A model generated the notes under the pieces. That model ran no database searches. It was not told the origin of the DNA and saw nothing but the letters and a program-made list of their open reading frames with translations. A stretch of DNA of 64,000 nt, taken from contig DCVT01000035.1 in assembly GCA_002328075.1 (NCBI GenBank), positions 1-64,000 on the forward strand, read 5' to 3'. The position numbers and the translations under genes are program-made. Of this stretch, positions 38,190-48,023 are shown piece by piece. The first letter of the stretch is position 1; the number at the start of each line of letters is the position of its first letter. The DNA is from Anaerolineales bacterium UBA2181. GTDB lineage: Bacteria; Chloroflexota; Anaerolineae; Promineifilales; UBA4811.

Positions 38190-39323
38190 ATGACAAACGA
38201 GAACAACCTGCTGAACCAACGTTACCGCCTGCTTGACCGTATTGGCGCGGGCGGCATGTCGGTAGTATACCGGGCACAGGATCTCGCGTTGGGCAGGATA
38301 GTGGCCATCAAAATTCTCCATGATAGCCTGACGGGTGATGCCACCTTTCTGGAACGCTTTCGTCGGGAGGCACACGCCGCCGCCAGCCTTTCACACCCCA
38401 ACGTGGTGACGGTTCACGACGTGGGGCAGGACGGCAACCGGCATTATATCGTGATGCAGCTGGTAGAGGGACAGGACCTGAAGACGATTATCCGCCGCGA
38501 GGCCCCCCTCTCGCTGGAAAAGGCCATCAACCTCACGATTCAGATCTGCCAAGGTATCGGCTATGCCCATCGGGCGGGTTTCGTCCATTGCGACGTCAAG
38601 CCCCAGAACGTCTTGGTTACTGAGGACGGCCGGGCCTTGGTAGCAGATTTTGGCATCGCCCGGATCGTGACCGAGGCGACGGCGTCGCGAACGGATCTGG
38701 CTTGGGGCACACCGCACTACTTCTCTCCGGAACAGGCGGCCGGCGAAAAGGCAACGCCGTCCTCGGATGTCTATGCTATCGGCGTCATCCTTTTCGAGAT
38801 GCTTGCCGGACGGTTGCCATTTGAGGCCGACTCACCCACCGCCCTTGCCCTCATGCACCTCCGGGACGAGCCACCTAGAGTAACCGATCTGAACCCAGAG
38901 GTGCCACTGCCGATCACCAAGATTATCCACAAAGTGCTATCCAAAGAGCCGTCGGCCCGGTACCGAACAGCCGACCAGTTTGGCCGGATTCTGGACCGCT
39001 ATCGCACCGAGAGTTTCCAGAACACCGGGCCCTCTGTGCCCCAAGCTCGTTTGGCCACGGTCGGCACCCCGCCTTCATTTTACGGTCCTCCCACACACTC
39101 GATCTCTCTTCCTGCGTCGCCGGCCGTCCCGGTCCGCGCGGCAACAACGATGGATGTAGACTGGGCGACCATATTCCTGGGCGCGATTGCGCTGTTGGCC
39201 GTTCTCGGTCTGGTGCCCTTGTGGGTGTTTGTTTACCAGGCATACACCCAACCCGCGCCTCCTCCGGGCATTCTGCCAGTGCTTTTCCTCACGATTCGGT
39301 CTTTTCCTGGTATAATAAAGTAG
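38190..39323 (+). CDS. Membrane-anchored Ser/Thr protein kinase
   Basis: A 377-residue Hanks-type kinase. Gly loop RIGAGGMSVVYRA, VAIK lysine at about residue 42, catalytic loop HCDVKPQN (Cys in place of the usual Arg before Asp), DFG and GTPHYFSPEQ. After a Pro/Ser-rich linker (about 290-330) comes a single transmembrane helix (about 335-358) and a short external tail. No PASTA domain, so the ligand-sensing region is small or absent. ATG at 38190. It lies 35 bases upstream of ftsH. Confidence 0.92.
   Translation: MTNENNLLNQRYRLLDRIGAGGMSVVYRAQDLALGRIVAIKILHDSLTGDATFLERFRREAHAAASLSHPNVVTVHDVGQDGNRHYIVMQLVEGQDLKTIIRREAPLSLEKAINLTIQICQGIGYAHRAGFVHCDVKPQNVLVTEDGRALVADFGIARIVTEATASRTDLAWGTPHYFSPEQAAGEKATPSSDVYAIGVILFEMLAGRLPFEADSPTALALMHLRDEPPRVTDLNPEVPLPITKIIHKVLSKEPSARYRTADQFGRILDRYRTESFQNTGPSVPQARLATVGTPPSFYGPPTHSISLPASPAVPVRAATTMDVDWATIFLGAIALLAVLGLVPLWVFVYQAYTQPAPPPGILPVLFLTIRSFPGIIK
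39311..39316 (+). promoter_or_regulatory. Putative -10 of the ftsH promoter
   Basis: Perfect TATAAT inside the end of the kinase gene, about 40 bases before the GTG of ftsH. The hexamer at -35 (CTCACG) is poor. Confidence 0.4.
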
Positions 39324-39358
39324 AAAATGTTGTCCAAAAAGCCTGATTGGAGGCATGG

Positions 39359-41293
39359 GTGGATTCGACAAAACTGAGAAATGGTTTCGTGTACCTCCTG
39401 ATCATGGTGGCCATCGGCGCCATCTTGTGGAGTTACCGCTCCCAGACCCCGGCCACGGAGGAATTGGCCATCAGCAAACTGGCAGTAGCCGTCAAGGCCG
39501 GCGAGGTAAACGAGATCGTGGTCAACAACGACGGCCGCAAGCTTACCGTCCAGTATCAAAACGGGCAGACAGCCCTGTCCCAAAAGGATCCCAACGCTCC
39601 TCTCGAGGATGTGCTCATTGCCTACGGGGTTACCCCCGAGGAGTTGCTATCCGTCTTCATACGGAACGAAAAAGCCAGCGACTGGACCAACATCATCGCC
39701 ATGCTGAGTTGGATTCTGCCGGCACTGCTGTTTGCGGGGATCTTTTTCTTCATGATACGACAGGCGCAAGGCACCAACAACCAGGCGATCTCGTTTGGCA
39801 AGAGCCGGGCGCGGATGTTCACCAGCGACAAACCCAAAGTCACTTTTTCCGACGTGGCCGGTCTGGTGGAGGCCAAGGAGGAATTGGCTGAGGTGGTCGA
39901 GTTCCTCAAGGAGCCGGAAAAGTTCATCAGCCTTGGGGCCCGAATCCCCAAGGGTGTCTTGCTGGTCGGCTCACCCGGTACCGGCAAAACGCTGATGGCC
40001 AAGGCGGTCTCGGGCGAGGCCGGTGTACCCTTTTTTAGCATTTCTGGTTCTGAGTTTGTCGAGATGTTCGTGGGGGTCGGCGCCAGCCGGGTGCGGGACC
40101 TGTTTGAACAGGCCAAACGGCACAGCCCGTGCATAGTGTTCGTAGACGAGGTAGATGCGGTCGGCCGGCACCGCGGAGCAGGGTTAGGCGGCAGCCACGA
40201 CGAGCGCGAGCAGACGCTTAACCAGATACTGGTCGAGATGGACGGCTTTGACACCGACACCAACGTCATCATCATCGCCGCCACCAACCGGCCTGACATC
40301 CTAGACCCTGCGCTGCTGCGGCCGGGCCGGTTTGATCGCCGAGTGGTGCTGGATCGTCCCGACCTTCGCGGGCGCGAGGAGATCTTTAACGTACACGTGC
40401 GGGGCAAGCCTTTGGCGGCCGATGTTGAGCTACACGAGATCGCTCGCATGACCCCCGGTTTTGTCGGCGCAGACATTGAGAACACCATCAACGAGGCAGC
40501 CATTTTGGCTGCTCGTCGCAACCGCAAGAGCATTGGTATGTCCGAGATCCGCGAGGCGATCGAGCGGGTCATAGCCGGCCCGCAACGCAAGAGCCGCATA
40601 CTTTCGCCGGACGAGAAAGAGACCGTGGCCTACCACGAAGCCGGACACGCTGTAGTGGCGCACATGTTGCCCAATTGTGACCCCGTGACCAAGGTTACCG
40701 TGATCCCGCGTGGTATGGGTCTGGGTTATACGTTGGCCATGCCGGAGGACGACCGCTACCTGCAGCACAAGGTCAAGTTCGAAGATGAACTGGCGTATGC
40801 ATTGGGCGGCCGGGCTGCGGAGGAACTGATCTTTGGCGACGTGACTACCGGTTCAGCCAACGACTTGGAGCGGGTGACCAAGCTAGCGCGTGACATGGTG
40901 ACACGTTACGGAATGTCCGAAAAACTGGGGCCAATGGTCTACGGCCAAAAGGACGAATTGGTCTTCTTGGGTCGGGAAATCGGCGAGCAGCGCGACTATT
41001 CGGATTCAGTGGCCCAGGAGATCGACAGCGAGGTGCGCCGGATCGTTAACGGAGCGTACCAAAAGGCTTTGGATGTGCTGACCCAGCATCGAGACAAGCT
41101 CGAATCGGTTGCAGGCCGGTTGATGGAGGCTGAGACTCTGGACGCGGCCGAGTTCGAGGCGCTCATGTCCAACGGACAACCGCCAACGCCGCCCAAGCTG
41201 CTGGCACCCCCAAAGCCGGTAACCCGCCTGGCCGAGGCGCCCGACCTCTCGGGCCCGTCGCTCGAGCTGCCACCCTCACCGGCACCGGCGTGA
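39359..41293 (+). CDS. ftsH: FtsH, membrane AAA+ zinc protease
   Basis: A 644-residue FtsH: two membrane helices (about 10-26 and 110-130), Walker A VGSPGTGKTL near 200, Walker B FVDEVDAVG, the second region of homology and the metalloprotease motif HEAGH near 425. It degrades membrane and regulatory proteins. I chose the GTG at 39359 because GGAGG sits 5 bases upstream; an in-frame TTG at 39347 is less likely. A C-terminal Pro-rich tail is unusual but common in this phylum. Confidence 0.96.
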   Translation: MDSTKLRNGFVYLLIMVAIGAILWSYRSQTPATEELAISKLAVAVKAGEVNEIVVNNDGRKLTVQYQNGQTALSQKDPNAPLEDVLIAYGVTPEELLSVFIRNEKASDWTNIIAMLSWILPALLFAGIFFFMIRQAQGTNNQAISFGKSRARMFTSDKPKVTFSDVAGLVEAKEELAEVVEFLKEPEKFISLGARIPKGVLLVGSPGTGKTLMAKAVSGEAGVPFFSISGSEFVEMFVGVGASRVRDLFEQAKRHSPCIVFVDEVDAVGRHRGAGLGGSHDEREQTLNQILVEMDGFDTDTNVIIIAATNRPDILDPALLRPGRFDRRVVLDRPDLRGREEIFNVHVRGKPLAADVELHEIARMTPGFVGADIENTINEAAILAARRNRKSIGMSEIREAIERVIAGPQRKSRILSPDEKETVAYHEAGHAVVAHMLPNCDPVTKVTVIPRGMGLGYTLAMPEDDRYLQHKVKFEDELAYALGGRAAEELIFGDVTTGSANDLERVTKLARDMVTRYGMSEKLGPMVYGQKDELVFLGREIGEQRDYSDSVAQEIDSEVRRIVNGAYQKALDVLTQHRDKLESVAGRLMEAETLDAAEFEALMSNGQPPTPPKLLAPPKPVTRLAEAPDLSGPSLELPPSPAPA

Positions 41294-41652
41294 AGGGTCG
41301 CTCCGCGCGGTCCACGCCAAGGTGCGCGATACAATCGCCCGGCGTGCACATCCCACTGCCCGGCGTTGACCCGTCAACCCTGAGCGACAAGCTCCGGTGC
41401 CCAGCATATCCCACGAGCTCCAGCAGCGGGGATTGATCATAGACGCCGGTGGGGGCGAGTCTGACATCCTGCCCATCGACGATGATCGCATCGATGGCCC
41501 GGAGGATTGCAGCTGGGTTCGTTTTGAGGAAGACGCGGGCAGCTCTGACCGCGTCACGCCGCGGCACTGAAAGCTTTTCCACCCACAGTTACCGGCTGAC
41601 GCCGCATCCGTGTCAGCGCTGCGATCAATCATTGTGGAGCAAATTGGGCCAG
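41294..41652. other. Stretch without a confident gene between ftsH and tRNA-Arg
   Basis: An open frame on the minus strand (about 41163-41582) overlaps the end of ftsH and encodes an Arg/Ala-rich peptide with no recognised family. I do not call it a gene. No terminator-like hairpin with a T-run was found. Confidence 0.4.
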
Positions 41653-41725
41653 TGCCCGCAGAGAGATTCGAACTCCCAACCTACAGTTCCGAAGACTGGC
41701 GCTCTATCCATTGAGCTATGCGGGC
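41653..41725 (-). tRNA. tRNA-Arg (TCG)
   Basis: Acceptor GCCCGCA/TGCGGGC, D arm GCTCAATGGATAGAGC, loop CTTCGGA with anticodon TCG (reads CGA), T arm GGGAGTTCGAATCTCTC. The base of the anticodon stem has a C-T mismatch. Confidence 0.92.
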
Positions 41726-41757
41726 AAAAAACCGACCAACGGATGCCCACTGGTCGG
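41726..41757 (-). terminator. Terminator between tRNA-His and tRNA-Arg
   Basis: On the minus strand a 7-bp stem (CCGACCA/TGGTCGG) with a 12-base loop is followed by six T, immediately before tRNA-Arg. Confidence 0.65.
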
Positions 41758-41767
41758 CAGTGCTCTG

Positions 41768-41841
41768 GGTGACTGGAGGGATTTGAACCCTCGATCTCCT
41801 GGGCCACAACCAGGCGCGTTAACCACTGCACTACAGTCACC
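41768..41841 (-). tRNA. tRNA-His (GTG)
   Basis: Acceptor GTGACTG/CAGTCAC with an encoded extra G at -1 opposite C73, the tRNA-His hallmark. Loop TTGTGGC gives anticodon GTG. Confidence 0.96.
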
Positions 41842-41852
41842 AAGTTATCATC

Positions 41853-41881
41853 ATTTTACCATACAGCGTCCAGACAGACAA
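41853..41881 (-). promoter_or_regulatory. tRNA-His promoter
   Basis: -35 TTGTCT, 17-base spacer, -10 TAAAAT on the minus strand, ending 11 bases before the mature tRNA. Confidence 0.6.
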
Positions 41882-41984
41882 GATTCGTTCTGGCACTGCA
41901 GGACCAGGACTTGGCCGGGTCGGGGCAATGCGCTGGCCCACACCCAATCAAGACTCGGCGGAAGCAGCAGGGGGGGCTTTTTGT

Positions 41985-42012
41985 TTGCCGACCCAGCCGA
42001 CTACGTTACAAT
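41985..42012 (+). promoter_or_regulatory. glmS promoter
   Basis: -35 TTGCCG, 16-base spacer, -10 TACAAT, about 38 bases before the GTG start. Confidence 0.55.
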
Positions 42013-42050
42013 AGCGGTTTGACCGTGATCCAGACCACTGGAGTGAGATT

Positions 42051-43838
42051 GTGTGTGGTATCTTTGGCGTCGTAACAAACCATGACCAGCCGCTGGGTTC
42101 GATTCTGGTGGAAGCGGGCCGCCGCCTGGCATACCGAGGGTATGATTCGATTGGCTGTGCCACCATCTCCGGCAACGGGCAGATCGATCTGCGAAAAGAT
42201 GCCGGCAAAATCGACGAGGTGAACGAGCGCTGGCAATTGGGCGAGATGCGCGGCCGGCGCGGCATCGTCCAGTTGCGCTGGGCCACCTTCGGCGCCCCCT
42301 CCCAGGCCAACGCGCAACCGCATCTGGATTCGGATGGTGACCTGGTCGGCGCCCACAACGGCAACATCGTCAACCACGTTTCCCTGCGCGAGGCGTTCGT
42401 GGAACAGGGGATGACCGTCCGAAGCACCAACGATGGCGAATCGTGCGTGCATGCTGTCGAACGGTACGTGAACACGGGACTGGATTTGGTGGACAGCATC
42501 CGTCGTGCGTATGACGACCTGCAAGGCGACTATGCGTTTGTGATCGGGCATCAATCCAGCCCGACCCTACACGCCATCAAAAAGGGATCTGGTCTGGTTG
42601 TCGGCATCGCCGACAAGATGACCTGTGTCTCTTCCGATCTGCCTTCGATTCTACCGCTCACCAATCAGATTCTTCGCGTGTGCGATGGCGAGATTGCCAC
42701 CCTGTGGTCAGACCGGGTGGAATTGCGGCGCGTCTCGGACGGCGCTCTGATCGAACGGGAACCGGAGACCTTTACTCAGGGCATGGAGGCGGCCGTCAAG
42801 AGTGGTTATGCCCATTTCATGCTCAAGGAAATACACGAACAACCGCAAGTGGCGGCCGAGCTGATCCACTGGCTGGCGGCATCTCCCCATGTCGAGCCGT
42901 TCCTTGAAGCCATGACCAGCGCGAGGCGGCTCTATCTGGTCGGATGCGGCACCAGTTACCATGCATGCCTGGTCGGAGCCGCCTATCTCAACCGGCTGGC
43001 AAAGCTGGCGGCCGTGCCCGTCCTGGCGCCGCAGTTTCGCGAAACCCTGGCGCACACCTTGACGCCAGAGGATACCGTGGTCTTTGTGAGCCAGAGTGGT
43101 GAGACCAAGGACGTACTCAATGCGCTCAACGCCACCCGGCCGTCGGGCGCAAGGATCCTGGGAGTGCTAAACGTGCTCGGTTCCACCCTGATGCAGGCCA
43201 GCCAACACTACCTGCCCCTCGCCTGCGGGTACGAGATCAGCGTGCCAGCCACCAAAACCTATTTGAACCAGGTTGTGCTGTTTCTTTACCTGGCAGATCG
43301 GCTCTCAGGCAGGCGGATTGACTGGCAGGCGGTTCCCCAGCTGATTCAGCAGACAGTGGACCAGACCGACTCCCAGGCCCGACAGGTAGCCCTTTTGCTG
43401 AATTCGTTCCGCGAGTTCTACTTTCTGGGTTACGGTGAGACGCTCGGGGTGGCCATGGAGGGCGCACTCAAGCTGAAGGAGATCACCTATCTTCATTGCG
43501 AAGGGATGCTCAGCGCCGAGTTCAAGCACGGCCCGCTCTCTGCAGTCTTTGACGGTTACCCGGTGTTGTTCGTCAACGCCCCGCAGGACGCTGCCATGAT
43601 GGTCAACCATGTCAACGAGGTGACCTGCCGCGGTGGCCGCGCCATTGCAGTGGCCGTAGAGGACGAACTGCTGCGCAAGAATGTGAACGATTATCTGCTT
43701 CTCCCAACCACTAGCCCAGAGTTGACTGCTCTGCTGGCCGTGTTGCCGCTGCAGCTCATCAGCTACTACATGAGTGTGGCGCGCGGCATTGACCCTGATT
43801 TCCCGCGCAACCTGAGCAAGACATTGACCGTCGACTGA
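42051..43838 (+). CDS. glmS: Glutamine-fructose-6-phosphate aminotransferase (GlmS-like)
   Basis: A 595-residue Ntn amidotransferase plus two SIS domains, making glucosamine-6-phosphate from fructose-6-phosphate and glutamine. The nucleophile Cys begins CGIFG, RGYDS follows, and SIS motifs GCGTSY, SQSGET and the C-terminal EFKHGPL and NLSKTLTVD are present. The usual HTRWATHG is QLRWATFG here, so two histidines near the glutamine site are replaced. GTG start. A 1-base overlap joins it to the next gene. A related sugar isomerase is possible but GlmS is favoured. Confidence 0.85.
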   Translation: MCGIFGVVTNHDQPLGSILVEAGRRLAYRGYDSIGCATISGNGQIDLRKDAGKIDEVNERWQLGEMRGRRGIVQLRWATFGAPSQANAQPHLDSDGDLVGAHNGNIVNHVSLREAFVEQGMTVRSTNDGESCVHAVERYVNTGLDLVDSIRRAYDDLQGDYAFVIGHQSSPTLHAIKKGSGLVVGIADKMTCVSSDLPSILPLTNQILRVCDGEIATLWSDRVELRRVSDGALIEREPETFTQGMEAAVKSGYAHFMLKEIHEQPQVAAELIHWLAASPHVEPFLEAMTSARRLYLVGCGTSYHACLVGAAYLNRLAKLAAVPVLAPQFRETLAHTLTPEDTVVFVSQSGETKDVLNALNATRPSGARILGVLNVLGSTLMQASQHYLPLACGYEISVPATKTYLNQVVLFLYLADRLSGRRIDWQAVPQLIQQTVDQTDSQARQVALLLNSFREFYFLGYGETLGVAMEGALKLKEITYLHCEGMLSAEFKHGPLSAVFDGYPVLFVNAPQDAAMMVNHVNEVTCRGGRAIAVAVEDELLRKNVNDYLLLPTTSPELTALLAVLPLQLISYYMSVARGIDPDFPRNLSKTLTVD

Positions 43839-46228
43839 TGTCAGAAGTTGAGTACCAGGCAGGTCGACTAAGCCAGCTGCGTCACGGTCCTCTGGTCGTG
43901 ATCCTCCTGGCATTCGGGCTCTTGGCTTGCTGTTATAGCGTGGTTAACCCGCTCTACGAGGGGACAGATGAACTGCGCCATTTCCGGTTTGTGCGCGTAC
44001 TGGCAGAGACCGGCAAGTTACCGGTGCAGGGCCAGGAACCTGCCAGATCGCAATCTCACCACCCGCCGCTCTACTATGCCGTGAGCGCCGCCGCCACCTT
44101 TTGGCTACCCCATCAGGGAGATCCCTACCTGACCCGACCAGAGAACCCGTATTGGGGTTACCGTTACTGGGAGGTCGGAACGGACAACAAGGCCATGTAT
44201 CTGCATGGGCCAGACGAGCGGTTTCCGTGGTCGGGGGATGCGTTGGCGGCCCACATCGCCCGGTTGGTGAACGTCTGCCTGGGTCTGGCAACGGTGATGC
44301 TGACCGCCGCCACCTGCCTCACTATCGTGCCTGGCCGGCCAGCCATTGCGTACGGAGCAGCCGGTCTGGTTGCCTTTAACCCGATGTTCCTCTATATGAG
44401 CGGCACCATCAACAACGACGTGGCCGCAGCGGCCACCGGTGCGGCCGTAACCTGGGCCTGCGCCCGAGTGTTGCGCGACGGGCTGAACGGGCGCCGTGCG
44501 GTCGCGTTGGGTGTCAGCTACGGCCTGGGGATCTTGGCCAAACTCAACCTGATCTTTCTTTTGCCGGTGATCGAGTCGGTGTTGCTTTACCGATCGTTCT
44601 GTCCCCCGTTTGGTCAGATTGACCAGCCGGGAGCACAAGTCTGCCGGATCATGCGCGGCAGCATTGCCTTCGTGCGGGCCAACGGCACGGTACTGGGCAC
44701 GGCCGCTGTCATTGCTGGCTGGTGGTTTGTCCGCAACGCGTTGGTATACGGCGACCCCACCGGCTTCCGGGAGGTCACCAAGTTATGGGGAGCGCGCGAC
44801 CCGGCCTCCAGCCTGGGTTTAGCCTGGTCCGAACTACCCAACGCCTGGAGCAGCCTGTGGGGTCGATTCGGTTACGGACAGGTCCCGTTGCCGGGGTGGT
44901 ATTACCGCGTCCTCGCTTGGGCTAGCGCCGTCGGCGGACTGGGCTTGACGGTGAGCATCGGCAGAGCGGTTGCCGGTTATCGGGCAGATGCTCAAACGTC
45001 CGCGTTCACCAGTGGCAGCTCGCCTCGCTCTCGCGGGGAGCCCTCCATCGAACAGCTGATCTCGTTGTTGCTCGTCGTCCTCACCTCTGCGTCCGTGCTC
45101 TTCGGGTACATGCTGGTGAGCCCGGCCGGCTCGATGGGGCGCTTTTTCTATCCCGGCCTGGCAGCGTTTTCCATCCTGGCTAACCTAGGTTGGACGTCCG
45201 TCAGCAGATTGATCCTGCGCCTGCTGCCCGGCCGTTGGCGCCAGATCCGACCGGCTGCCGTGGTGTCTCTGGCAGCCAACCTGGTCATGTGCACACTGGC
45301 CGTTTGGGCCCTGCTGGGGTACATACGCCCAGCCTACGCCCGGCCAATCCACGCTGCGCCTGCCGCGGGGGCCCACCTGCTGGAGGTCACCCTCTCCGAC
45401 ACCGACGGACCGCTGGCCCGATTGATCGGTTATCAGGTGACCCCTGACCGCGCGCTACCCGGGGGTACCGTAGACGTAACCCTGACCTGGCAGACCGTCC
45501 GGGCAGCAAGCAACCATTATGTGGTGTTTGTCCACCTACTGGACGACCTGAGGATCATCGTGGCGCAGCGCGACACGTTTCATGGTCTCGGCAACTACCC
45601 TACAGGTTTTTGGCGGCCGGATCACATCTTTAGCGAGACCTACCAGGTCATCTTGCCAGAGACCGCGTATGCCCCGGCCACGCTGTCCGTACAGGTGGGC
45701 ATGTACAGCCGGGAGCGCACCTATCGCCTGCAACCGTCGCCTGCGACGGTGGATAATGCGGTCGCTCTCGGCACAGTCACGCTGGATGCGCGATCAGCCG
45801 ACCTGCCCAACCTGCAGGACGTAAATTTCGCCAACATGATTCGCCTGGTTGGGTACAGGATTGAACCCCGGGAACTCGAACCGGGTGACGGCCTGCTCTT
45901 CACGTTATACTGGCAACTTGACCACGCACCAGACCGCCGAATCGGCATCATCCTGCGGATCGTGGATGATTACGACCGGACCGTGGCAAGCTACGATGGA
46001 ATGCCGGCGTGGCCAATGGCCGAATGGCCACTTCACGTCCCGGTGGAAGAGCAGCGGTACGTGGCTGTCCCGGAAAACGTCACGACGGGTGTGTATCGGG
46101 TAGAGGTGGGCGCTTGGCCAGAAGGTGAGGCCAATAGCCGTCTGCCTATGATAGCCAATGATGGGCATTGGATCGGCGACCGACTCTTTCTGTCGCCGAT
46201 CCGGCTCGGACCGGCGCAAAATCAGTAA
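43838..46228 (+). CDS. Polytopic membrane protein, probable DUF2142/GT39-type glycosyltransferase
   Basis: 796 residues with about ten membrane helices between residues 17 and 500, an N-terminal signature YEGTDELRHFRFVRVLAETG and HHPPLYYAVSA typical of DUF2142-like membrane proteins related to GT-C glycosyltransferases. The C-terminal third (about 500-796) is two beta-rich extracytoplasmic domains. Probably uses a lipid-linked sugar; acceptor unknown. The start overlaps the glmS stop by one base. Confidence 0.72.
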   Translation: MSEVEYQAGRLSQLRHGPLVVILLAFGLLACCYSVVNPLYEGTDELRHFRFVRVLAETGKLPVQGQEPARSQSHHPPLYYAVSAAATFWLPHQGDPYLTRPENPYWGYRYWEVGTDNKAMYLHGPDERFPWSGDALAAHIARLVNVCLGLATVMLTAATCLTIVPGRPAIAYGAAGLVAFNPMFLYMSGTINNDVAAAATGAAVTWACARVLRDGLNGRRAVALGVSYGLGILAKLNLIFLLPVIESVLLYRSFCPPFGQIDQPGAQVCRIMRGSIAFVRANGTVLGTAAVIAGWWFVRNALVYGDPTGFREVTKLWGARDPASSLGLAWSELPNAWSSLWGRFGYGQVPLPGWYYRVLAWASAVGGLGLTVSIGRAVAGYRADAQTSAFTSGSSPRSRGEPSIEQLISLLLVVLTSASVLFGYMLVSPAGSMGRFFYPGLAAFSILANLGWTSVSRLILRLLPGRWRQIRPAAVVSLAANLVMCTLAVWALLGYIRPAYARPIHAAPAAGAHLLEVTLSDTDGPLARLIGYQVTPDRALPGGTVDVTLTWQTVRAASNHYVVFVHLLDDLRIIVAQRDTFHGLGNYPTGFWRPDHIFSETYQVILPETAYAPATLSVQVGMYSRERTYRLQPSPATVDNAVALGTVTLDARSADLPNLQDVNFANMIRLVGYRIEPRELEPGDGLLFTLYWQLDHAPDRRIGIILRIVDDYDRTVASYDGMPAWPMAEWPLHVPVEEQRYVAVPENVTTGVYRVEVGAWPEGEANSRLPMIANDGHWIGDRLFLSPIRLGPAQNQ

Positions 46229-46264
46229 CGGTCACCACGCCAGGGCAACATAAAGGAAGTGAAG

Positions 46265-47422
46265 ATGCGCATCGTGTTCATTGCACCCTTTGGGATGGTA
46301 CCAAAAGGAACAGCCCAAGTCCGCGCCCTGCCACTGGCCCAGGCGCTCTGCCGTCGGGGCCACCAGGTGAAATTGGTTCTGCCGCCCTTTCACACGCCGG
46401 CAGTCTGTGGGCAGCAGTGGAACGTAGGTGGTGTAGAGATCGAGAACATCCGCCTGTCGCGATTCCCGACGCTCGGGTACGGAATCTCAGCTTGGCGCTT
46501 GGTACGGCGGGCACTTGCCTGGCGACCGCAGGTGATTCACTGCTTCAAACCCAAAGGGTACAGCGGCTTGGCGCTTTGGCTACTCTGGTGGTGGTGGCAA
46601 CCCGGCAAACGACCGGTGCGGCTGGTGCTGGACAGCGATGATTGGGAGGGGCGCGGCGGCTGGAACGAATTGGAGCCCTACCCCGGCTGGCAGAAGCGCT
46701 TGTTCGCCCGGCAGGAGCAGTGGGGGCTCACCCACGCCGATGCGGTGACGGTTGCCAGCCGAGGGCTGGAGACCATCGTCTGGAGCCTGGGAGTCCGGCC
46801 AGAACGGGTCATCTACATGCCCAACGGAGCCGCCGTCAACCGGCCGGTGCAGGCCGACGCGGGATCCCAACCAATCGTATTGCTCTACACTCGCTTTTTT
46901 GAATTCGACGTGCGTCGAGTTGTGAGCGTTTTCCATCAGGTACGGCAGCGCGTGCCAGAGGCCCGTCTAAGGGTGGTGGGAAAGGGTTTGTGCGGCGAGG
47001 AGACCCAATTGCTGGCCTGCTCAGCGGCGGCCGGCTTGCAGGATTCTGTAGAGTACCTGGGTTGGGTGCCGCAGGAGGAACTACCCATCCACTTTGCAGC
47101 CGCCCGCTGCGCGCTGGTCCCTCTAAACGATACGCTGGTCAACCGCACGCGATGCTCTGTGAAATTGGCCGACTTGCTGGCCTCCGGCGTCCCGGTGGTA
47201 GCTGAAGCAGTGGGACAGAACCAGGAGTACATTGAAACCCAACGCTCCGGCCTGCTTGTGCCAACGGGTGATGACGCAGCCATGACAGAAGCTTGTGTCC
47301 GCCTGCTCACAGATCCGCACCTGCGCGCGACGCTGGCGGCTGGCGCGCAGGAACGGATGGAGACTCATCTAGGCTGGGACAGGCTGGCCGAATGCGCAGA
47401 ATCTGCTTACCAGATCCGTTGA
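46265..47422 (+). CDS. GT4-like glycosyltransferase
   Basis: A 385-residue GT-B enzyme: MRIVFIAPFGMVPKGTAQVRA, HADAVTVASRGLE, PNGA, and RTRCSVKLADLLASGVPVVAEAVGQNQEYI in the donor half. ATG at 46265 behind AAGGAA; an in-frame GTG six bases earlier is possible. 36 bases after the membrane glycosyltransferase, making a three-gene operon with glmS that could supply and use amino sugars in a surface polysaccharide. Confidence 0.85.
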   Translation: MRIVFIAPFGMVPKGTAQVRALPLAQALCRRGHQVKLVLPPFHTPAVCGQQWNVGGVEIENIRLSRFPTLGYGISAWRLVRRALAWRPQVIHCFKPKGYSGLALWLLWWWWQPGKRPVRLVLDSDDWEGRGGWNELEPYPGWQKRLFARQEQWGLTHADAVTVASRGLETIVWSLGVRPERVIYMPNGAAVNRPVQADAGSQPIVLLYTRFFEFDVRRVVSVFHQVRQRVPEARLRVVGKGLCGEETQLLACSAAAGLQDSVEYLGWVPQEELPIHFAAARCALVPLNDTLVNRTRCSVKLADLLASGVPVVAEAVGQNQEYIETQRSGLLVPTGDDAAMTEACVRLLTDPHLRATLAAGAQERMETHLGWDRLAECAESAYQIR

Positions 47423-47749
47423 CAGCGGGCGGGAAACGCCGGGGTGATCACAGGATGTGGACCAGGAGTTCGGCCAAGTTTGCTGTGGGATGATCTGGCG
47501 CATCCAGGCGGGGTGCGTATCGGCTGCAGCGCCGCATCTTGCGCGGAAACAGGGGTTCCGTCGGACGTCACCAACGGCCTTGGTGATGACCGCATCAGGT
47601 TCAACCTGACGGCGTGCTGGCGAACGACCCAAGAGCCCTGTCGGTGAATAGAATCCCGGCGCTCAAGCACTTCAGGGCTTTCGGATCTCCAGGGTACCGT
47701 CCGGGTAGCCCCACTGGGCCGGCCACTGCGGGTCGCTCTGACTCATCGG
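47423..47749. other. Stretch without a confident gene before tRNA-Gln
   Basis: Only short frames occur, none with a recognised family. A minus-strand frame ending at about 47672 encodes a short soluble-looking peptide (QWGYPDGTLEIRKP at its end) that could be a gene remnant. Confidence 0.35.
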
Positions 47750-47778
47750 TTGCGTGGCAGGCTCGATTATGTTAGAAT
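47750..47778 (+). promoter_or_regulatory. tRNA-Gln promoter
   Basis: -35 TTGCGT, 17-base spacer, -10 TAGAAT, ending 27 bases before the tRNA. Confidence 0.55.
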
Positions 47779-47805
47779 AACAACGGTCACGAGAGTGAAC
47801 GAGAT

Positions 47806-47877
<72 letters not shown>

Positions 47878-48023
47878 CCTGGAAGTGGCTCACGAGATTT
47901 CGTGGACGTAGATTACAGTTTGACAGCTGATCCTCCATTACCGATGCGCCGTCACTCGGCAGCATGTGCGTCTGCTGCCTGCACCTCGCAGCGTGCATCG
48001 TTCCCCCGCCTGTTTCGTTACCC

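Noticed and set aside
41163..41582. A 139-residue minus-strand frame after ftsH
   Set aside because: It overlaps ftsH and its Arg/Ala-rich composition matches no family; treated as non-coding.
47444..47647. Short plus-strand frame before tRNA-Gln
   Set aside because: Only 67 residues, no ribosome site or homology.
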